Notes under the pieces: model-generated | What the model saw: the letters and a program-made list of their open reading frames with translations, nothing else | What the model was told of the DNA's origin: nothing | Databases searched by the model: none | Shown here: piece by piece, positions 41,981-50,827 of the stretch | Numbering within the stretch: the first letter of the stretch is position 1 | Layout: each line of letters starts with the position of its first letter | Program-made: the position numbers and the translations under genes | From: Luteibacter aegosomatis | GTDB taxonomy: Bacteria; Pseudomonadota; Gammaproteobacteria; Xanthomonadales; Rhodanobacteraceae | DNA: 64,000 nt | Assembly: GCF_023078455.1 (NCBI RefSeq) | Contig: NZ_CP095740.1 | Span: 732,001 to 796,000 of the forward strand | Reading direction: 5' to 3'

Positions 41981-42976
41981 ATGTCCGACACCCACCAGCC
42001 TTCCCGTCGCCGCGTCCTCCAGGGCGCGACCCTCGCCGCCGCGGCCCTCGCCTCGCCGGGCATGGTCTTCGCCGCCGCCACGTCGCAGCCCGGCAAAGGG
42101 CTGAGCGACCCGCGTGAGGGCTATCCCAAGCCGCCGTTCGCCGCCCAGAACCAGCCGTGGCCCGGGCTGGCGGGCAAGATGAACCCACGTCCCGACCACG
42201 GCGAAACCAGCTACAAGGGCAGTGGCCGGCTCGCCGGGCGCAAGGCGCTGATCACGGGCGGCGATTCGGGCATCGGGCGAGCGGTGGCCATCGCCTATGC
42301 GCGCGAGGGTGCCGACGTGGCGATCAGCTACCTGCCCGACGAAGAGCCGGATGCGCGCGAGGTGATCGAGCTGATCCGCAAGGCCGGACGAAAGGCCGTG
42401 GCGCTGCCCGGCGACATCCGCGACGAGGCCTGGTGCGGTCAGCTGGTGCAGAAGGCCGTGGAAGCGCTGGGCGGCCTCGACATCCTGGTGAACAACGCCG
42501 GCCGTCAGCACAGTTTCGATTCGATCCTCGACATCAGCACCGAATATTTCGACTGGACGGTGAAGACCAACCTGTACGCGATGTTCTGGATCACCAAGGC
42601 GGCCATTCCGCACATGCCGCCGGGCTCGGCCATCGTGAACACCGCCTCGGTCAACGCGTACAACCCCTCGGCCAACCTGCTCGACTACGCGATGACCAAG
42701 GGCGGCATCATGATCTTCACCAAGGGCCTCGCCAAGCAGATGGCGAAGAAGGGCATCCGCGTGAACGGCGTGGCGCCGGGGCCGTACTGGACGCCGTTGC
42801 AGGTGTCGGGCGGGCAGACCGAGGAGAACCTGAAGAAGTTCGGCGCGGACTCGCCGATGGGGCGCCCCGGCCAGCCCGCCGAGATCGCGCCGGTATACGT
42901 GCACCTGGCCTCCGTCGAAGCCAGTTACGAGTCGGGACAGATCATCGGGGCGTCGGGCGGCACGGGCGTGCCGTGA
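41981..42976 (+). CDS. Short-chain dehydrogenase with Tat signal
   Basis: A 331-residue SDR oxidoreductase of the YghA/YhdF subgroup. Residues 1-31 carry a twin-arginine signal (SRRRVLQGATLAAAAL). The Rossmann part follows: ITGGDSGIGRA (about 86-96), NNAG near 168, catalytic Ser in NTASVNAY and the Tyr/Lys in LLDYAMTKGG, then PGPYWTPL. Export by Tat suggests it folds with its NAD(P) cofactor before reaching the periplasm. Substrate unknown. Confidence 0.88.
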   Translation: MSDTHQPSRRRVLQGATLAAAALASPGMVFAAATSQPGKGLSDPREGYPKPPFAAQNQPWPGLAGKMNPRPDHGETSYKGSGRLAGRKALITGGDSGIGRAVAIAYAREGADVAISYLPDEEPDAREVIELIRKAGRKAVALPGDIRDEAWCGQLVQKAVEALGGLDILVNNAGRQHSFDSILDISTEYFDWTVKTNLYAMFWITKAAIPHMPPGSAIVNTASVNAYNPSANLLDYAMTKGGIMIFTKGLAKQMAKKGIRVNGVAPGPYWTPLQVSGGQTEENLKKFGADSPMGRPGQPAEIAPVYVHLASVEASYESGQIIGASGGTGVP

Positions 42977-43060
42977 TCGCGTCTACCCTGCCAAAAAGGC
43001 CGATATCCACCTCCGTCCCCAACCCCTATCATGCGCGCACCGACAGGATAGGGATGGGGG

Positions 43061-44281
43061 ATGGATCAGGTCATGGGGGATGTGCCCGGCGAAGGCTTCG
43101 CCGCGGCGATGGACGACCTGCGTGAGTTCGGTCGCCTCGAGCGAGATGCGCAATTGGGCGATGCCACGGCCCAGTGCCTCGTGGGCGAAGCCTACTTCGA
43201 CGGCACGCGGGTGGCCCGCGATCGCCAGCGCTCGGCGCACTGGTTCCGCCGGGCCGCCGAACAGGGGCACCTGGACGGCCAATGCCGCCTCGCCTTCCAT
43301 TACGCCGAAGGCGACGGCGTGGCGCGCGACTTCGCCGAAGCCGTGGCCTGGTACCGCAAGGCGGCGGATGCCGGCCACCTGGAATCGCAATGCGCGCTGG
43401 GCACGCATTACGCGCGCGGTCAGGGCGTGGACGCCAGTCGCGAACAGGCGTTGCACTGGTGGGGCATGGCGGCCGACCGGGGCCACGTGCAGGCCTGCGT
43501 GAACATGGGCGTGTCGTATTACTTCGGTCGCGGCGTGGCGCGCGATGCCGAGATGGCGTTCGCGTTCTACAGCAAGGCGGTGGAACGGGGCGATCCCGCG
43601 TCGCGCGGTTACGGCGATGCCCTGTGCAGCGTGGCGCACATGTATTGTGACGGCATCGGCGTGGCGCGCAGCGCGCGCCTGGGAGCGATGCATTACCAGC
43701 GCGCGGCGGAAATGGGGAACGTCAGCGCCCGGTTCGCCCTGGGCAAGATGTTCATGGAGGGCAGCGGCGGTTTGCCGGTGGATCGCTCGCAGGCGCGGCA
43801 CTGGTTGTCGCTGGCGGCGGAGCAGGGCGACGACGAGGCCCAGCGCCGGTTGCTGGCGCTCGACGCGATGCCCGCCGAGGCGCCGGCCCATCTCGGGCCG
43901 CAGGATCCTGCGGCCCAATACGAACTCGGCCAGCGCCTGGCGATGGGCGACGGCGTGGCACGCAACGATCCGGAGGCGGTGCGTTGGCTGACGCCGGCGG
44001 CCGGGGCCGGCCATGCGGGCGCCCAGCACCTGCTGGCGCAGATGATCCAGGGCGCCCGGGGCGTGCCCTGCGACATGAAGGACGTGGTGCGCCTGTACCG
44101 CCTGGCGGCGAACCAGGACCATGCGGACGCCCAGTACGAACTGGGCCAGTTGTGCGAGCGCGGCGACGGCGTGCCGCGGGATCTGCCGACGGCCCGCGCG
44201 TGGTATCGCAAGGCGGCCTCGAAGGGCCATCTGAAAGCCATGCGAAAGCTTGAGCGCAAACCGTGGTGGAAACTCCGTTAG
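43061..44281 (+). CDS. Sel1-repeat protein
   Basis: A 406-residue protein made almost entirely of Sel1-like (SLR) repeats, about ten units of 36 residues with A.YxLGxxYxxGxGVxxD pattern, such as LAFHYAEGDGVARDFAEAV and LGTHYARGQGVDASREQAL. SLR proteins are scaffolds for protein complexes. No signal peptide or catalytic domain. Function cannot be assigned. Confidence 0.88.
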   Translation: MDQVMGDVPGEGFAAAMDDLREFGRLERDAQLGDATAQCLVGEAYFDGTRVARDRQRSAHWFRRAAEQGHLDGQCRLAFHYAEGDGVARDFAEAVAWYRKAADAGHLESQCALGTHYARGQGVDASREQALHWWGMAADRGHVQACVNMGVSYYFGRGVARDAEMAFAFYSKAVERGDPASRGYGDALCSVAHMYCDGIGVARSARLGAMHYQRAAEMGNVSARFALGKMFMEGSGGLPVDRSQARHWLSLAAEQGDDEAQRRLLALDAMPAEAPAHLGPQDPAAQYELGQRLAMGDGVARNDPEAVRWLTPAAGAGHAGAQHLLAQMIQGARGVPCDMKDVVRLYRLAANQDHADAQYELGQLCERGDGVPRDLPTARAWYRKAASKGHLKAMRKLERKPWWKLR

Positions 44282-44372
44282 AAGCGGTACCCACCCATGA
44301 CTTCCGGCGCTTCTCGCCGGCCCGGCCCCGGCGGACCATCGCGGAACGATCATCCCCCGGGGCAACCATCCA

Positions 44373-47003
44373 ATGCGTACCACACTCGTTCGCGCGATCG
44401 CCTTCGCGCTTGCCGGCCTGTCCACGGCCGCCTTTGCCGCACCCGCGGCGACGGCTCCCGTCGAGGCCACCACCCAGTTGCCGCGTGGCGCCTATCCCAC
44501 GCACTACGACGTATCGATCGTGCCGCACGCCGACAAGCTCGCCTTCGACGGCAAGGTGTCGATCGACGTCGAGGTGACCAAGCCCACCACCTCGATCGTG
44601 CTCAACGCCATCGACATGACCTTCGCCAACGTCTCGCTCGCGCCGACGAAGGGCAAGGCCGCGTTCGCCGCGCCCAAGGTGGCCGTGGATGCCAAGGCGC
44701 AGACCGTCACCTTCACCTTCGACCACGCGATCCCGGCCGGCGCGTATCGCCTGTCGATGGATTACACGGGTAAGATCGGCACGCAGGCCAACGGCCTGTT
44801 CGCCATCGACTACGACACCGAGCACGACGGCAAGAAGCGCGCGCTCTACACGCAGTTCGAAAACTCCGACGCGCGCCGTTTCGTTCCCTCCTGGGACGAG
44901 CCGGCTTACAAGGCGACCTTCACCGTCGACGCCACCGTGCCGTCGGGCCAGATGGCGGTGAACAACATGCCGGTCGCGTCGAAGAAGGACCTGGGCAACG
45001 GCCTGACCAAGGTGACCTTCAAGACCACGCCGAAGATGTCCACCTACCTGCTGTTCTTCGGCCTGGGCGATTTCGAGCGCGCCACCACCACGTCCGAGGG
45101 CGTGGAAATCGGCGTGATCACGCAGAAGGGCAAGGTCTCGCAGGCCCAGTTCACCCTCGACAGCGGCAAGGCGGTGCTGAAGGAATACAACGATTACTTC
45201 GGCGTACCGTACCCGCTGCCCAAGCTCGACAACATCGCGTCGCCGGGCCAGAGCCAGTTCTTCTCGGCGATGGAGAACTGGGGCGCGATCTATACCTTCG
45301 AATACGCGCTGCTGCTCGATCCGTCGTTCTCCACCGTGGGCGACAAGCAGGAAGTGTTCAACACGGCGGCGCACGAGATGGCGCACCAGTGGTTCGGCGA
45401 CCTGGTGACGATGAGCTGGTGGGACGACCTGTGGCTCAACGAGGGCTTCGCCTCGTGGCTGGCCTCGCGCACCACCCAGCGCCTGCACCCGGAATGGCAT
45501 ACCGAACTGGACGCCGTGGGCATCCGCGAAAGCGCCATGGGCCAGGATTCGGTGGTCACCACCCATCCGGTGGTGCAGCACGTGGAAACCGTCGAGCAGG
45601 CCAGCCAGGCCTTCGACAACATCACCTACTCCAAGGGTGAATCGGTCATCCGCATGCTCGAGGCCTACGTGGGCCCGGATACGTGGCGCGCGGGCGTGCA
45701 GCGCTACATCAAGGCGCACGCGTACTCGAACACGAAGTCGGACGACCTGTGGAAGGAAGTCGACGCTGCCGCCGGCAAACCGGTGAGCACCATCGCTCAC
45801 GATTTCACCTTGCAGCCGGGCATCCCGCTCGTGCACGTGGACTCGGTGTCGTGCGCGAACGGCAGCACCACGATCAAGCTCACCCAGGGCGAATTCACCC
45901 GCGATCGCCCGGGCAAGACGCCGTTGCGCTGGCACGTGCCGGTGATCGCCAAGACGCTCGACGGCAAGCCTTCCTCGACGCTGCTGGACGGCCAGGGCAC
46001 GATGACGCTGGCCGGTTGCGGCCCGGTATTGGTCAATGCCGGCCAGAGCGCCTACTACCGCACCTCGTACGGCACCGAGCAGTTCAAGGCGCTGCAGGGC
46101 AGCTTCGGCAAGCTCGCGCCGATCGACCAGCTCGGCCTCTTCGCCGACACCTGGGCGCTGGGCATGGCGGGTCTGCAGCCGGCGTCCGACGTGCTCGACC
46201 TGGTGAAGGTCACCCCGAAGGACGCCTCGCCGGTCCTGTGGGAGAGCGTGGCGAGCGATCTGTCCGGCCTGGACTCGTATTACGACGGTGACGCGGCCCG
46301 GCAGGCCGCGCTGCGGAAGTACGCGGTCTCGCGCCTGTCGCCGAAGCTCGACGAGATCGGCTGGACGGCGAAGGCCGACGAGCCCTCCACGGTGGCGTTG
46401 CTGCGCTCGCACCTGATCGGTGCCCTGGGCACGATGGGCGACCCGAAGGTGATCGCCGAGGCACGTCGCCTCTACGCCACCGACAACATGCCCGCCGAGC
46501 TGAAGAAGGTCATCCTGGGCGTGGTGGCGTACAACGCCGATGCCGCCACCTGGGACAAGATGCACGCGCAAGCCAAGGCCGAGAAGACGCCGCTGGTGAA
46601 GGATCGCCTGTACCTGCTGCTCGGCGTGGCGAAGGACGACGCCCTCGCCAAGCGCGCGCTCGAACTGGCGCTTACCGACGAGCCGGGCGCCACCAACAGC
46701 TCGCAGATCATCTCGGCCGTGTCGGCGCACCATCCCGAAATGGCGTTCGAGTTCGCCACGGCGCACAAGGACAAGGTCGATACCTTCGTCGATTCCACCT
46801 CGTCGGCGCGCTACTACCCGATGCTGGCGCGCAACTCGGTGGATGAGGGCACCATCGCCAAGATCGACGCGTTCGCGCAGAAGAACATCGCGGCGACGTC
46901 GCGCCGCGTGGCCGACAGCGTGGTGGCGGGCATCAAGTACCGCATCCAGGTGCGCAAGGAGCGCCTGCCTGCCGTGGATGCGTGGTTGAAGGCCAACGGC
47001 TGA
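44373..47003 (+). CDS. M1-family zinc aminopeptidase, exported
   Basis: An 876-residue peptidase of the ERAP/aminopeptidase N type. A signal peptide (ALAGLSTAAFA) is followed by the beta-rich N-terminal domain, the SAMEN exopeptidase motif (FSAMENWGAIY, about 295) and the zinc site HEMAH at 334-338 with E357 in WLNEGFAS. A C-terminal ERAP1-like helical domain completes it. It removes N-terminal residues from peptides, here in the periplasm. It is followed by a strong terminator. Confidence 0.93.
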   Translation: MRTTLVRAIAFALAGLSTAAFAAPAATAPVEATTQLPRGAYPTHYDVSIVPHADKLAFDGKVSIDVEVTKPTTSIVLNAIDMTFANVSLAPTKGKAAFAAPKVAVDAKAQTVTFTFDHAIPAGAYRLSMDYTGKIGTQANGLFAIDYDTEHDGKKRALYTQFENSDARRFVPSWDEPAYKATFTVDATVPSGQMAVNNMPVASKKDLGNGLTKVTFKTTPKMSTYLLFFGLGDFERATTTSEGVEIGVITQKGKVSQAQFTLDSGKAVLKEYNDYFGVPYPLPKLDNIASPGQSQFFSAMENWGAIYTFEYALLLDPSFSTVGDKQEVFNTAAHEMAHQWFGDLVTMSWWDDLWLNEGFASWLASRTTQRLHPEWHTELDAVGIRESAMGQDSVVTTHPVVQHVETVEQASQAFDNITYSKGESVIRMLEAYVGPDTWRAGVQRYIKAHAYSNTKSDDLWKEVDAAAGKPVSTIAHDFTLQPGIPLVHVDSVSCANGSTTIKLTQGEFTRDRPGKTPLRWHVPVIAKTLDGKPSSTLLDGQGTMTLAGCGPVLVNAGQSAYYRTSYGTEQFKALQGSFGKLAPIDQLGLFADTWALGMAGLQPASDVLDLVKVTPKDASPVLWESVASDLSGLDSYYDGDAARQAALRKYAVSRLSPKLDEIGWTAKADEPSTVALLRSHLIGALGTMGDPKVIAEARRLYATDNMPAELKKVILGVVAYNADAATWDKMHAQAKAEKTPLVKDRLYLLLGVAKDDALAKRALELALTDEPGATNSSQIISAVSAHHPEMAFEFATAHKDKVDTFVDSTSSARYYPMLARNSVDEGTIAKIDAFAQKNIAATSRRVADSVVAGIKYRIQVRKERLPAVDAWLKANG

Positions 47004-47014
47004 TCGTGAGGGAT

Positions 47015-47050
47015 GAAAAAACCGCCGGCCTTGGCCGGCGGTTTTTTTTC
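47015..47050. terminator. Bidirectional intrinsic terminator after the M1 peptidase gene
   Basis: AAAAAACCGCCGGCC, a short loop and GGCCGGCGGTTTTTTTT form a G+C-rich stem bracketed by A and T runs, able to stop transcription from both sides. Confidence 0.92.
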
Positions 47051-47083
47051 GCCTGGAATGTCAATGAGTATCCCTGGCGAAAG

Positions 47084-47253
47084 ACGCTGGGTTCCTGCCT
47101 TCGCAGGAACGACGGACTTCAAAATTCAACGTCGCGCGATACGACCTCACGTCGTTCCTGCGAAGGCAGGCACGGCGGACTTCAAGATCCAGCGTCGCGC
47201 GATACAACCTCACGTCGTTCCTGCGAAGGCAGGAACCCAGCGTCTCGCACGCT
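47084..47253. repeat. Intergenic repeat family B, several units
   Basis: Units of GACGCTGGGTTCCTGCC/TTCGCAGGAACGACG and their inverted partners, with two near-direct repeats of about 60 bases (GCGCGATACRACCTCACGTC inside). Located between convergent genes. A third, nearly full arm at 47216-47250 closes the palindrome. Confidence 0.8.
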
Positions 47254-48558
47254 TCAGAACCGCTCCAGCACGCCCGCGATCGTCGCCGTCATGAAGGTGG
47301 CGATCGAACCGCCTAGCACGGCACGCAAACCCAAGCGGGCGAGGTCGCCGCGACGGTTCGGCGCCAGTCCGCCGATGCCGCCGATCTGGATCGCGATGGA
47401 CGAGAAGTTGGCGAAGCCGCACAGCGCGTACGTGGCGATGAGCCGGCTCTCCGGCAGCAGGTCGGGCAGGTGGCGCGCGAGGTCGGCGTAGGCCACGAAC
47501 TCGTTGATCACCACCTTCTGGCCGATGAAGCTGCCGACCAGGGTCGCATCCTGCCAGGGCACGCCGATCAGCCATGCGATGGGCGCGAGGATCCAGCCGA
47601 AGATGGTTTCCAGGCTGAGCGCCACCGGGTGGCCGGCGTGCGCGGTGAGCCAGGCGTTGAGGCTGTGGTCGCCGCCGAGCGTGCCCACCCACTGCACGGG
47701 GCCGTTGATCAACGCGATGAGGGCGATGAAGGCCAGCAGCATGGCGCCCACGTTCATGGCCAGCTTCAGGCCGTCGCCCGCGCCGGTGGCGGCGGCGTCG
47801 ATGACGTTGGCGGTGGTCTTCTCCACCTCGATCTTCACGGTGCCGCGGGTGAGCGGTTCCTGCGTTTCCGGCACGAGGATCTTCGCCAGCACCATGGTGG
47901 CCGGGGCGGCCATCACGCTCGCGGTGAGCAGGTGCTTGGCGTAGAACATGCGTTGCGCCGGATCGTCGCCGCCGAGCATGGCCACGTAGGCGGCCATCAC
48001 CGAGCCGGCGATGTGCGCCATGCCGCCGATCATGACCGTCATCAGTTCGGCCTGGGTCATGCGCTCGATGTAGGGCTTGATGGTGAGCGGCGCCTCGGTC
48101 TGGCCGATGAACACGCTGGCGCAGACGCTGGTGGTTTCGGCGCCGGACACGCGCATCACCTTGGTGATCACCCAGGCCATGCCCTTGACGATCTGCTGCA
48201 TCACGCCCAGGTGGTAGAGCACGCCGGTGAGGGCGGCGAAGAACACGATGGTGGGCAGCACCTTCACGGCGAAGATCACGCCGAACTTCGAGCTGTCCAG
48301 CAGGCTGCCGAAGATGAAGCGCGAACCGACGTCCACGTAGTCGAGCAGGCGCACGAAGCCGGTGGCGATGGCATCGAACACGTCGCGGCCCAGCGGCACC
48401 TTCAGCACGATGGCGGCGAAGACGATCTGCAGGCTGATGCCGGTGGCGACGAGTTTCCAGTCGACCACGCGCTTGTTGTTGGAAAAACAGAAGGCGATGG
48501 CGACGAGCACCGCCAAACCGAACAGGCCAAACAGAACGTGGCCCAGGAGACCCAGCAT
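47254..48558 (-). CDS. NupC-family concentrative nucleoside transporter
   Basis: A 434-residue membrane protein of the CNT family that imports nucleosides with H+ or Na+. The central gate region carries GQTEAPLTIKPYIERMTQAE (about 152-171), the family signature, followed by MIGGMAHIAGSVMAAYV; the C-terminal part has QKVVINEFVAYADL and ALCGFANFSSIAIQIGGIG. About 8-10 membrane helices. E. coli NupC is 400 residues. No neighbouring nucleoside-processing gene. Confidence 0.93.
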   Translation of the reverse strand: MLGLLGHVLFGLFGLAVLVAIAFCFSNNKRVVDWKLVATGISLQIVFAAIVLKVPLGRDVFDAIATGFVRLLDYVDVGSRFIFGSLLDSSKFGVIFAVKVLPTIVFFAALTGVLYHLGVMQQIVKGMAWVITKVMRVSGAETTSVCASVFIGQTEAPLTIKPYIERMTQAELMTVMIGGMAHIAGSVMAAYVAMLGGDDPAQRMFYAKHLLTASVMAAPATMVLAKILVPETQEPLTRGTVKIEVEKTTANVIDAAATGAGDGLKLAMNVGAMLLAFIALIALINGPVQWVGTLGGDHSLNAWLTAHAGHPVALSLETIFGWILAPIAWLIGVPWQDATLVGSFIGQKVVINEFVAYADLARHLPDLLPESRLIATYALCGFANFSSIAIQIGGIGGLAPNRRGDLARLGLRAVLGGSIATFMTATIAGVLERF

Positions 48559-48656
48559 CGTGACTTACCCCTTGCGAAGGCCGGGGAGAGGCCCCGAGAC
48601 CGCTTTGAAAAACGGGAGGTTACGGGAGGAGGGGGCGTGGGGCAAGGCGCGGTGCG

Positions 48657-48765
48657 AAAGACGCTGGGTCCCTGCCTTCGCAGGAACGACGTGAGGGGGC
48701 TTGCGGGGATGTCGAATCATGCGACTCGTCGTTCCTGCGGAGGCGGGAACCCAGCGTCTTGCGTC
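48657..48765. repeat. Intergenic repeat family B, inverted pair
   Basis: GACGCTGGGTCCCTGCCTTC...AACGACG and, 40 bases on, CGTCGTTCCTGCGGAGGCG...CCCAGCGTC: two arms of a large imperfect palindrome in the gap (48559-48812) between nupC and the divergent lysE-like gene. Confidence 0.8.
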
Positions 48766-48812
48766 CGAGGAGGCGGAGGCGCTAAATCAGCCTTTTCGCC
48801 CTTCTCCCCCCC

Positions 48813-49439
48813 ATGCATATCTTCCTCACCATCGCCATCGTCCAGATCGTGGCCCTCGCCACCCCGGGGCCGGATTTCTTCTTCGTCTCCCAGCTCGCCG
48901 CCAGTCGCTCGCGTCGCGAGTCGGCCGCGGGCGTGGTGGGGATCGCGCTGGGCGTGGCGGTGTGGGCGGCACTGGCCCTGCTCGGCCTGCAACTGCTGCT
49001 GCACCGGCTGGCGTGGCTCGAGCGCGGCATCGCCGTCGCCGGCGGGCTCTACCTGTGCTGGATGGGACTGCAGATGCTGCGCGCGGCGCGCAAGGCCGAC
49101 CCCGACGCCACGGTGCCGGTCGTGGACGTGGCCGGTTCGAGCCCGGGACGCGCGCTGCTGCGCGGGCTGGCCACCAACCTGGCCAACCCCAAGGCGGCGA
49201 TCTACTTCGCCTCGATCTTCTCGGCGTTCGTCGGCGACGACGTATCGCCGTCGGCCCGCTGGGGCCTGTGGGCGCTGGTTACCGCCGAGACCGTGCTGTG
49301 GTTCGGACTGGTCGCGGCCATCTTCGCCCTGCCCGCGATGCGCCGGGGCTACGTGCGCGCCAGCCGCTGGATCGACGGCGGGGCCGGGGCGATCTTCACC
49401 CTGTTCGGCCTCCACCTGATCTTCGGTCGTCGCGCCTAG
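48813..49439 (+). CDS. LysE/RhtB-family amino acid exporter
   Basis: A 208-residue membrane protein with six helices. The start FLTIAIVQIVALATPGPDFFF contains the family hallmark PGPDFF, and NLANPKAAIYFASIF follows near residue 126. Members export amino acids such as threonine, homoserine lactone or leucine. It is convergent with the marR-like gene, their stops overlapping by four bases. Confidence 0.9.
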   Translation: MHIFLTIAIVQIVALATPGPDFFFVSQLAASRSRRESAAGVVGIALGVAVWAALALLGLQLLLHRLAWLERGIAVAGGLYLCWMGLQMLRAARKADPDATVPVVDVAGSSPGRALLRGLATNLANPKAAIYFASIFSAFVGDDVSPSARWGLWALVTAETVLWFGLVAAIFALPAMRRGYVRASRWIDGGAGAIFTLFGLHLIFGRRA

Positions 49440-49945
49440 CCTTTCTCGAGATTCCGCCCGACGTGCGAGAGGCCGGTGGCGAACCGGGTCATCTCGGGCT
49501 GGCTCATGCCGCGCAGGGCATCGGTGGCCACCTCGGCCACCAGCACCCGCACGCGCTCGGCCATCCGCTTGCCCACCGGCGTAAGCGCGATATCCACCAG
49601 GCGGCGGTCGTTGGTATTTCGGTTGCGGGCCATCAGGCCGCGTTCGATGCCGGCGTCCACGGCGTGGGTCACCGTGCTGGCATTGACGCCGCAGGCCATC
49701 GCCAGTTCGGTGGAGATCATGCTGCGCCGGCCGGCGAGCAGGAGCAGCATCTCGCCTTGCAGGGCGGTGATGCCGAACTCGCGCTGGGCGCGGCGGCCCA
49801 CCGCGTCCCGCAAGCGGGATCCGGCCAGCATGAGGTCACGGCCCAGCGCCAGGGCAGCCGGTGGGTGGGTGTCGCGGTCGACCATGATCGGGCCGTGCTC
49901 GAAAGCGTGGCGTTCCGCCACGGAATGGGAAGAAGCGGTCGGCAT
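49436..49945 (-). CDS. MarR-family transcriptional regulator
   Basis: A 169-residue winged-helix regulator: helix-turn-helix around MISTELAMACGVNASTVTHAVD (about 81-102), then the wing RNTNDRRLVDIALTPVGKRM, which is the MarR signature DRR. Repressor of efflux or stress genes in most relatives. An alternative start at 49885 would drop 20 poorly conserved residues. It lies 6 bases downstream of the AraC-type gene on the same strand, so both may be one transcript. Confidence 0.88.
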   Translation of the reverse strand: MPTASSHSVAERHAFEHGPIMVDRDTHPPAALALGRDLMLAGSRLRDAVGRRAQREFGITALQGEMLLLLAGRRSMISTELAMACGVNASTVTHAVDAGIERGLMARNRNTNDRRLVDIALTPVGKRMAERVRVLVAEVATDALRGMSQPEMTRFATGLSHVGRNLEKG

Positions 49946-49951
49946 CGTCGA

Positions 49952-50713
49952 TCAATCCGCCGTGCGGCGCCAGGCACCCGGGGGAAGGCCCACCGTGCGG
50001 GTGAACACGCGGGTGAAGTGGCTCTGTTCGGCGAAGCCGCAGGCCAGCGCCACGTCGGCCAGCGACATGTCGCTGGTACGCAGGAGGGACTGCGCCCGTT
50101 CGATGCGGCGATCGAGCAGCCAGCGGTGCGGCGGCTTGCCCATGCTGCGGCGGAACGCGCGCGAGAAATGATTGACCGACAGGCCGCAGGCGTCGGCCAC
50201 GGCCGAGACGGGAAACGACTGGTCGAGGCGTTCTTCCATGTAGGCCACCGCGCGACGCTCCTGCCAACTCGCCAGCCCGCCACGGGTGATGACCGGGTCC
50301 GCCGGTGCCGGCGAGCCCGGCACGATGGCGCGGAGGGCGAGGGCGACGTGGGCGACCAGGGGCGTGTTGGGCGTGTCCGTGCGCAGGCTGTCGTAGAGGA
50401 TGCTGGCGAGGGAGCGGACGGCCGAAGGCTGCTCGCCGGTACACGGGTCGCCGGCGCAGTGGCGGCGGAACAGGATGCCGCCGGCGCCCTCGGCATCGGC
50501 GGCGCGCGCGGCGCGATAGACGAGCAGGAGGTCGTTGTTGGCGTCGTCGAGCACGATCTCGGTGAGCGCGGCGCGGCCGCGCAGGTTTTCCAGGAGGTTT
50601 TCGGCGCCGGGGCGATCGCCCGGTTCGAGCGCGGCGGAGCGTTGGCCGAGGTCGACGATGACGGTGGCGGGACGGAGTTCGGACATGCGGAGTGCGGCGT
50701 CGAGGCGGTACAT
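49952..50713 (-). CDS. AraC-family transcriptional regulator
   Basis: A 253-residue protein with a C-terminal AraC DNA-binding domain (about 155-250): VSAVADACGLSVNHFSRAF is the first helix-turn-helix and SLADVALACGFAEQSHFTRVF the second, ending with the usual GLPPGAWRR. The N-terminal part is a sensor region without a recognised ligand. ATG 50713 has GAGGATC upstream; the frame continues upstream without a better start. Confidence 0.9.
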   Translation of the reverse strand: MYRLDAALRMSELRPATVIVDLGQRSAALEPGDRPGAENLLENLRGRAALTEIVLDDANNDLLLVYRAARAADAEGAGGILFRRHCAGDPCTGEQPSAVRSLASILYDSLRTDTPNTPLVAHVALALRAIVPGSPAPADPVITRGGLASWQERRAVAYMEERLDQSFPVSAVADACGLSVNHFSRAFRRSMGKPPHRWLLDRRIERAQSLLRTSDMSLADVALACGFAEQSHFTRVFTRTVGLPPGAWRRTAD

Positions 50714-50827
50714 CGGCCGATCCTCTTGTGAGCAAGGGAGAGGATCGAAGCATTGCGGATGCAAGGATCGTCACCTACCCCCGAAAGGGTGAGGGCGTTC
50801 GCCCCTTACGTGACCCAGCGCACGTCT

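Noticed and set aside
43752..46766. 1004-codon minus-strand frame across the Sel1 and M1 peptidase genes
   Set aside because: It crosses two well-supported genes and shows no domain.
47084..47253. Spaced repeats that look like a small CRISPR array
   Set aside because: Units are palindromic, unevenly spaced and match the dispersed family B repeat; no cas genes.
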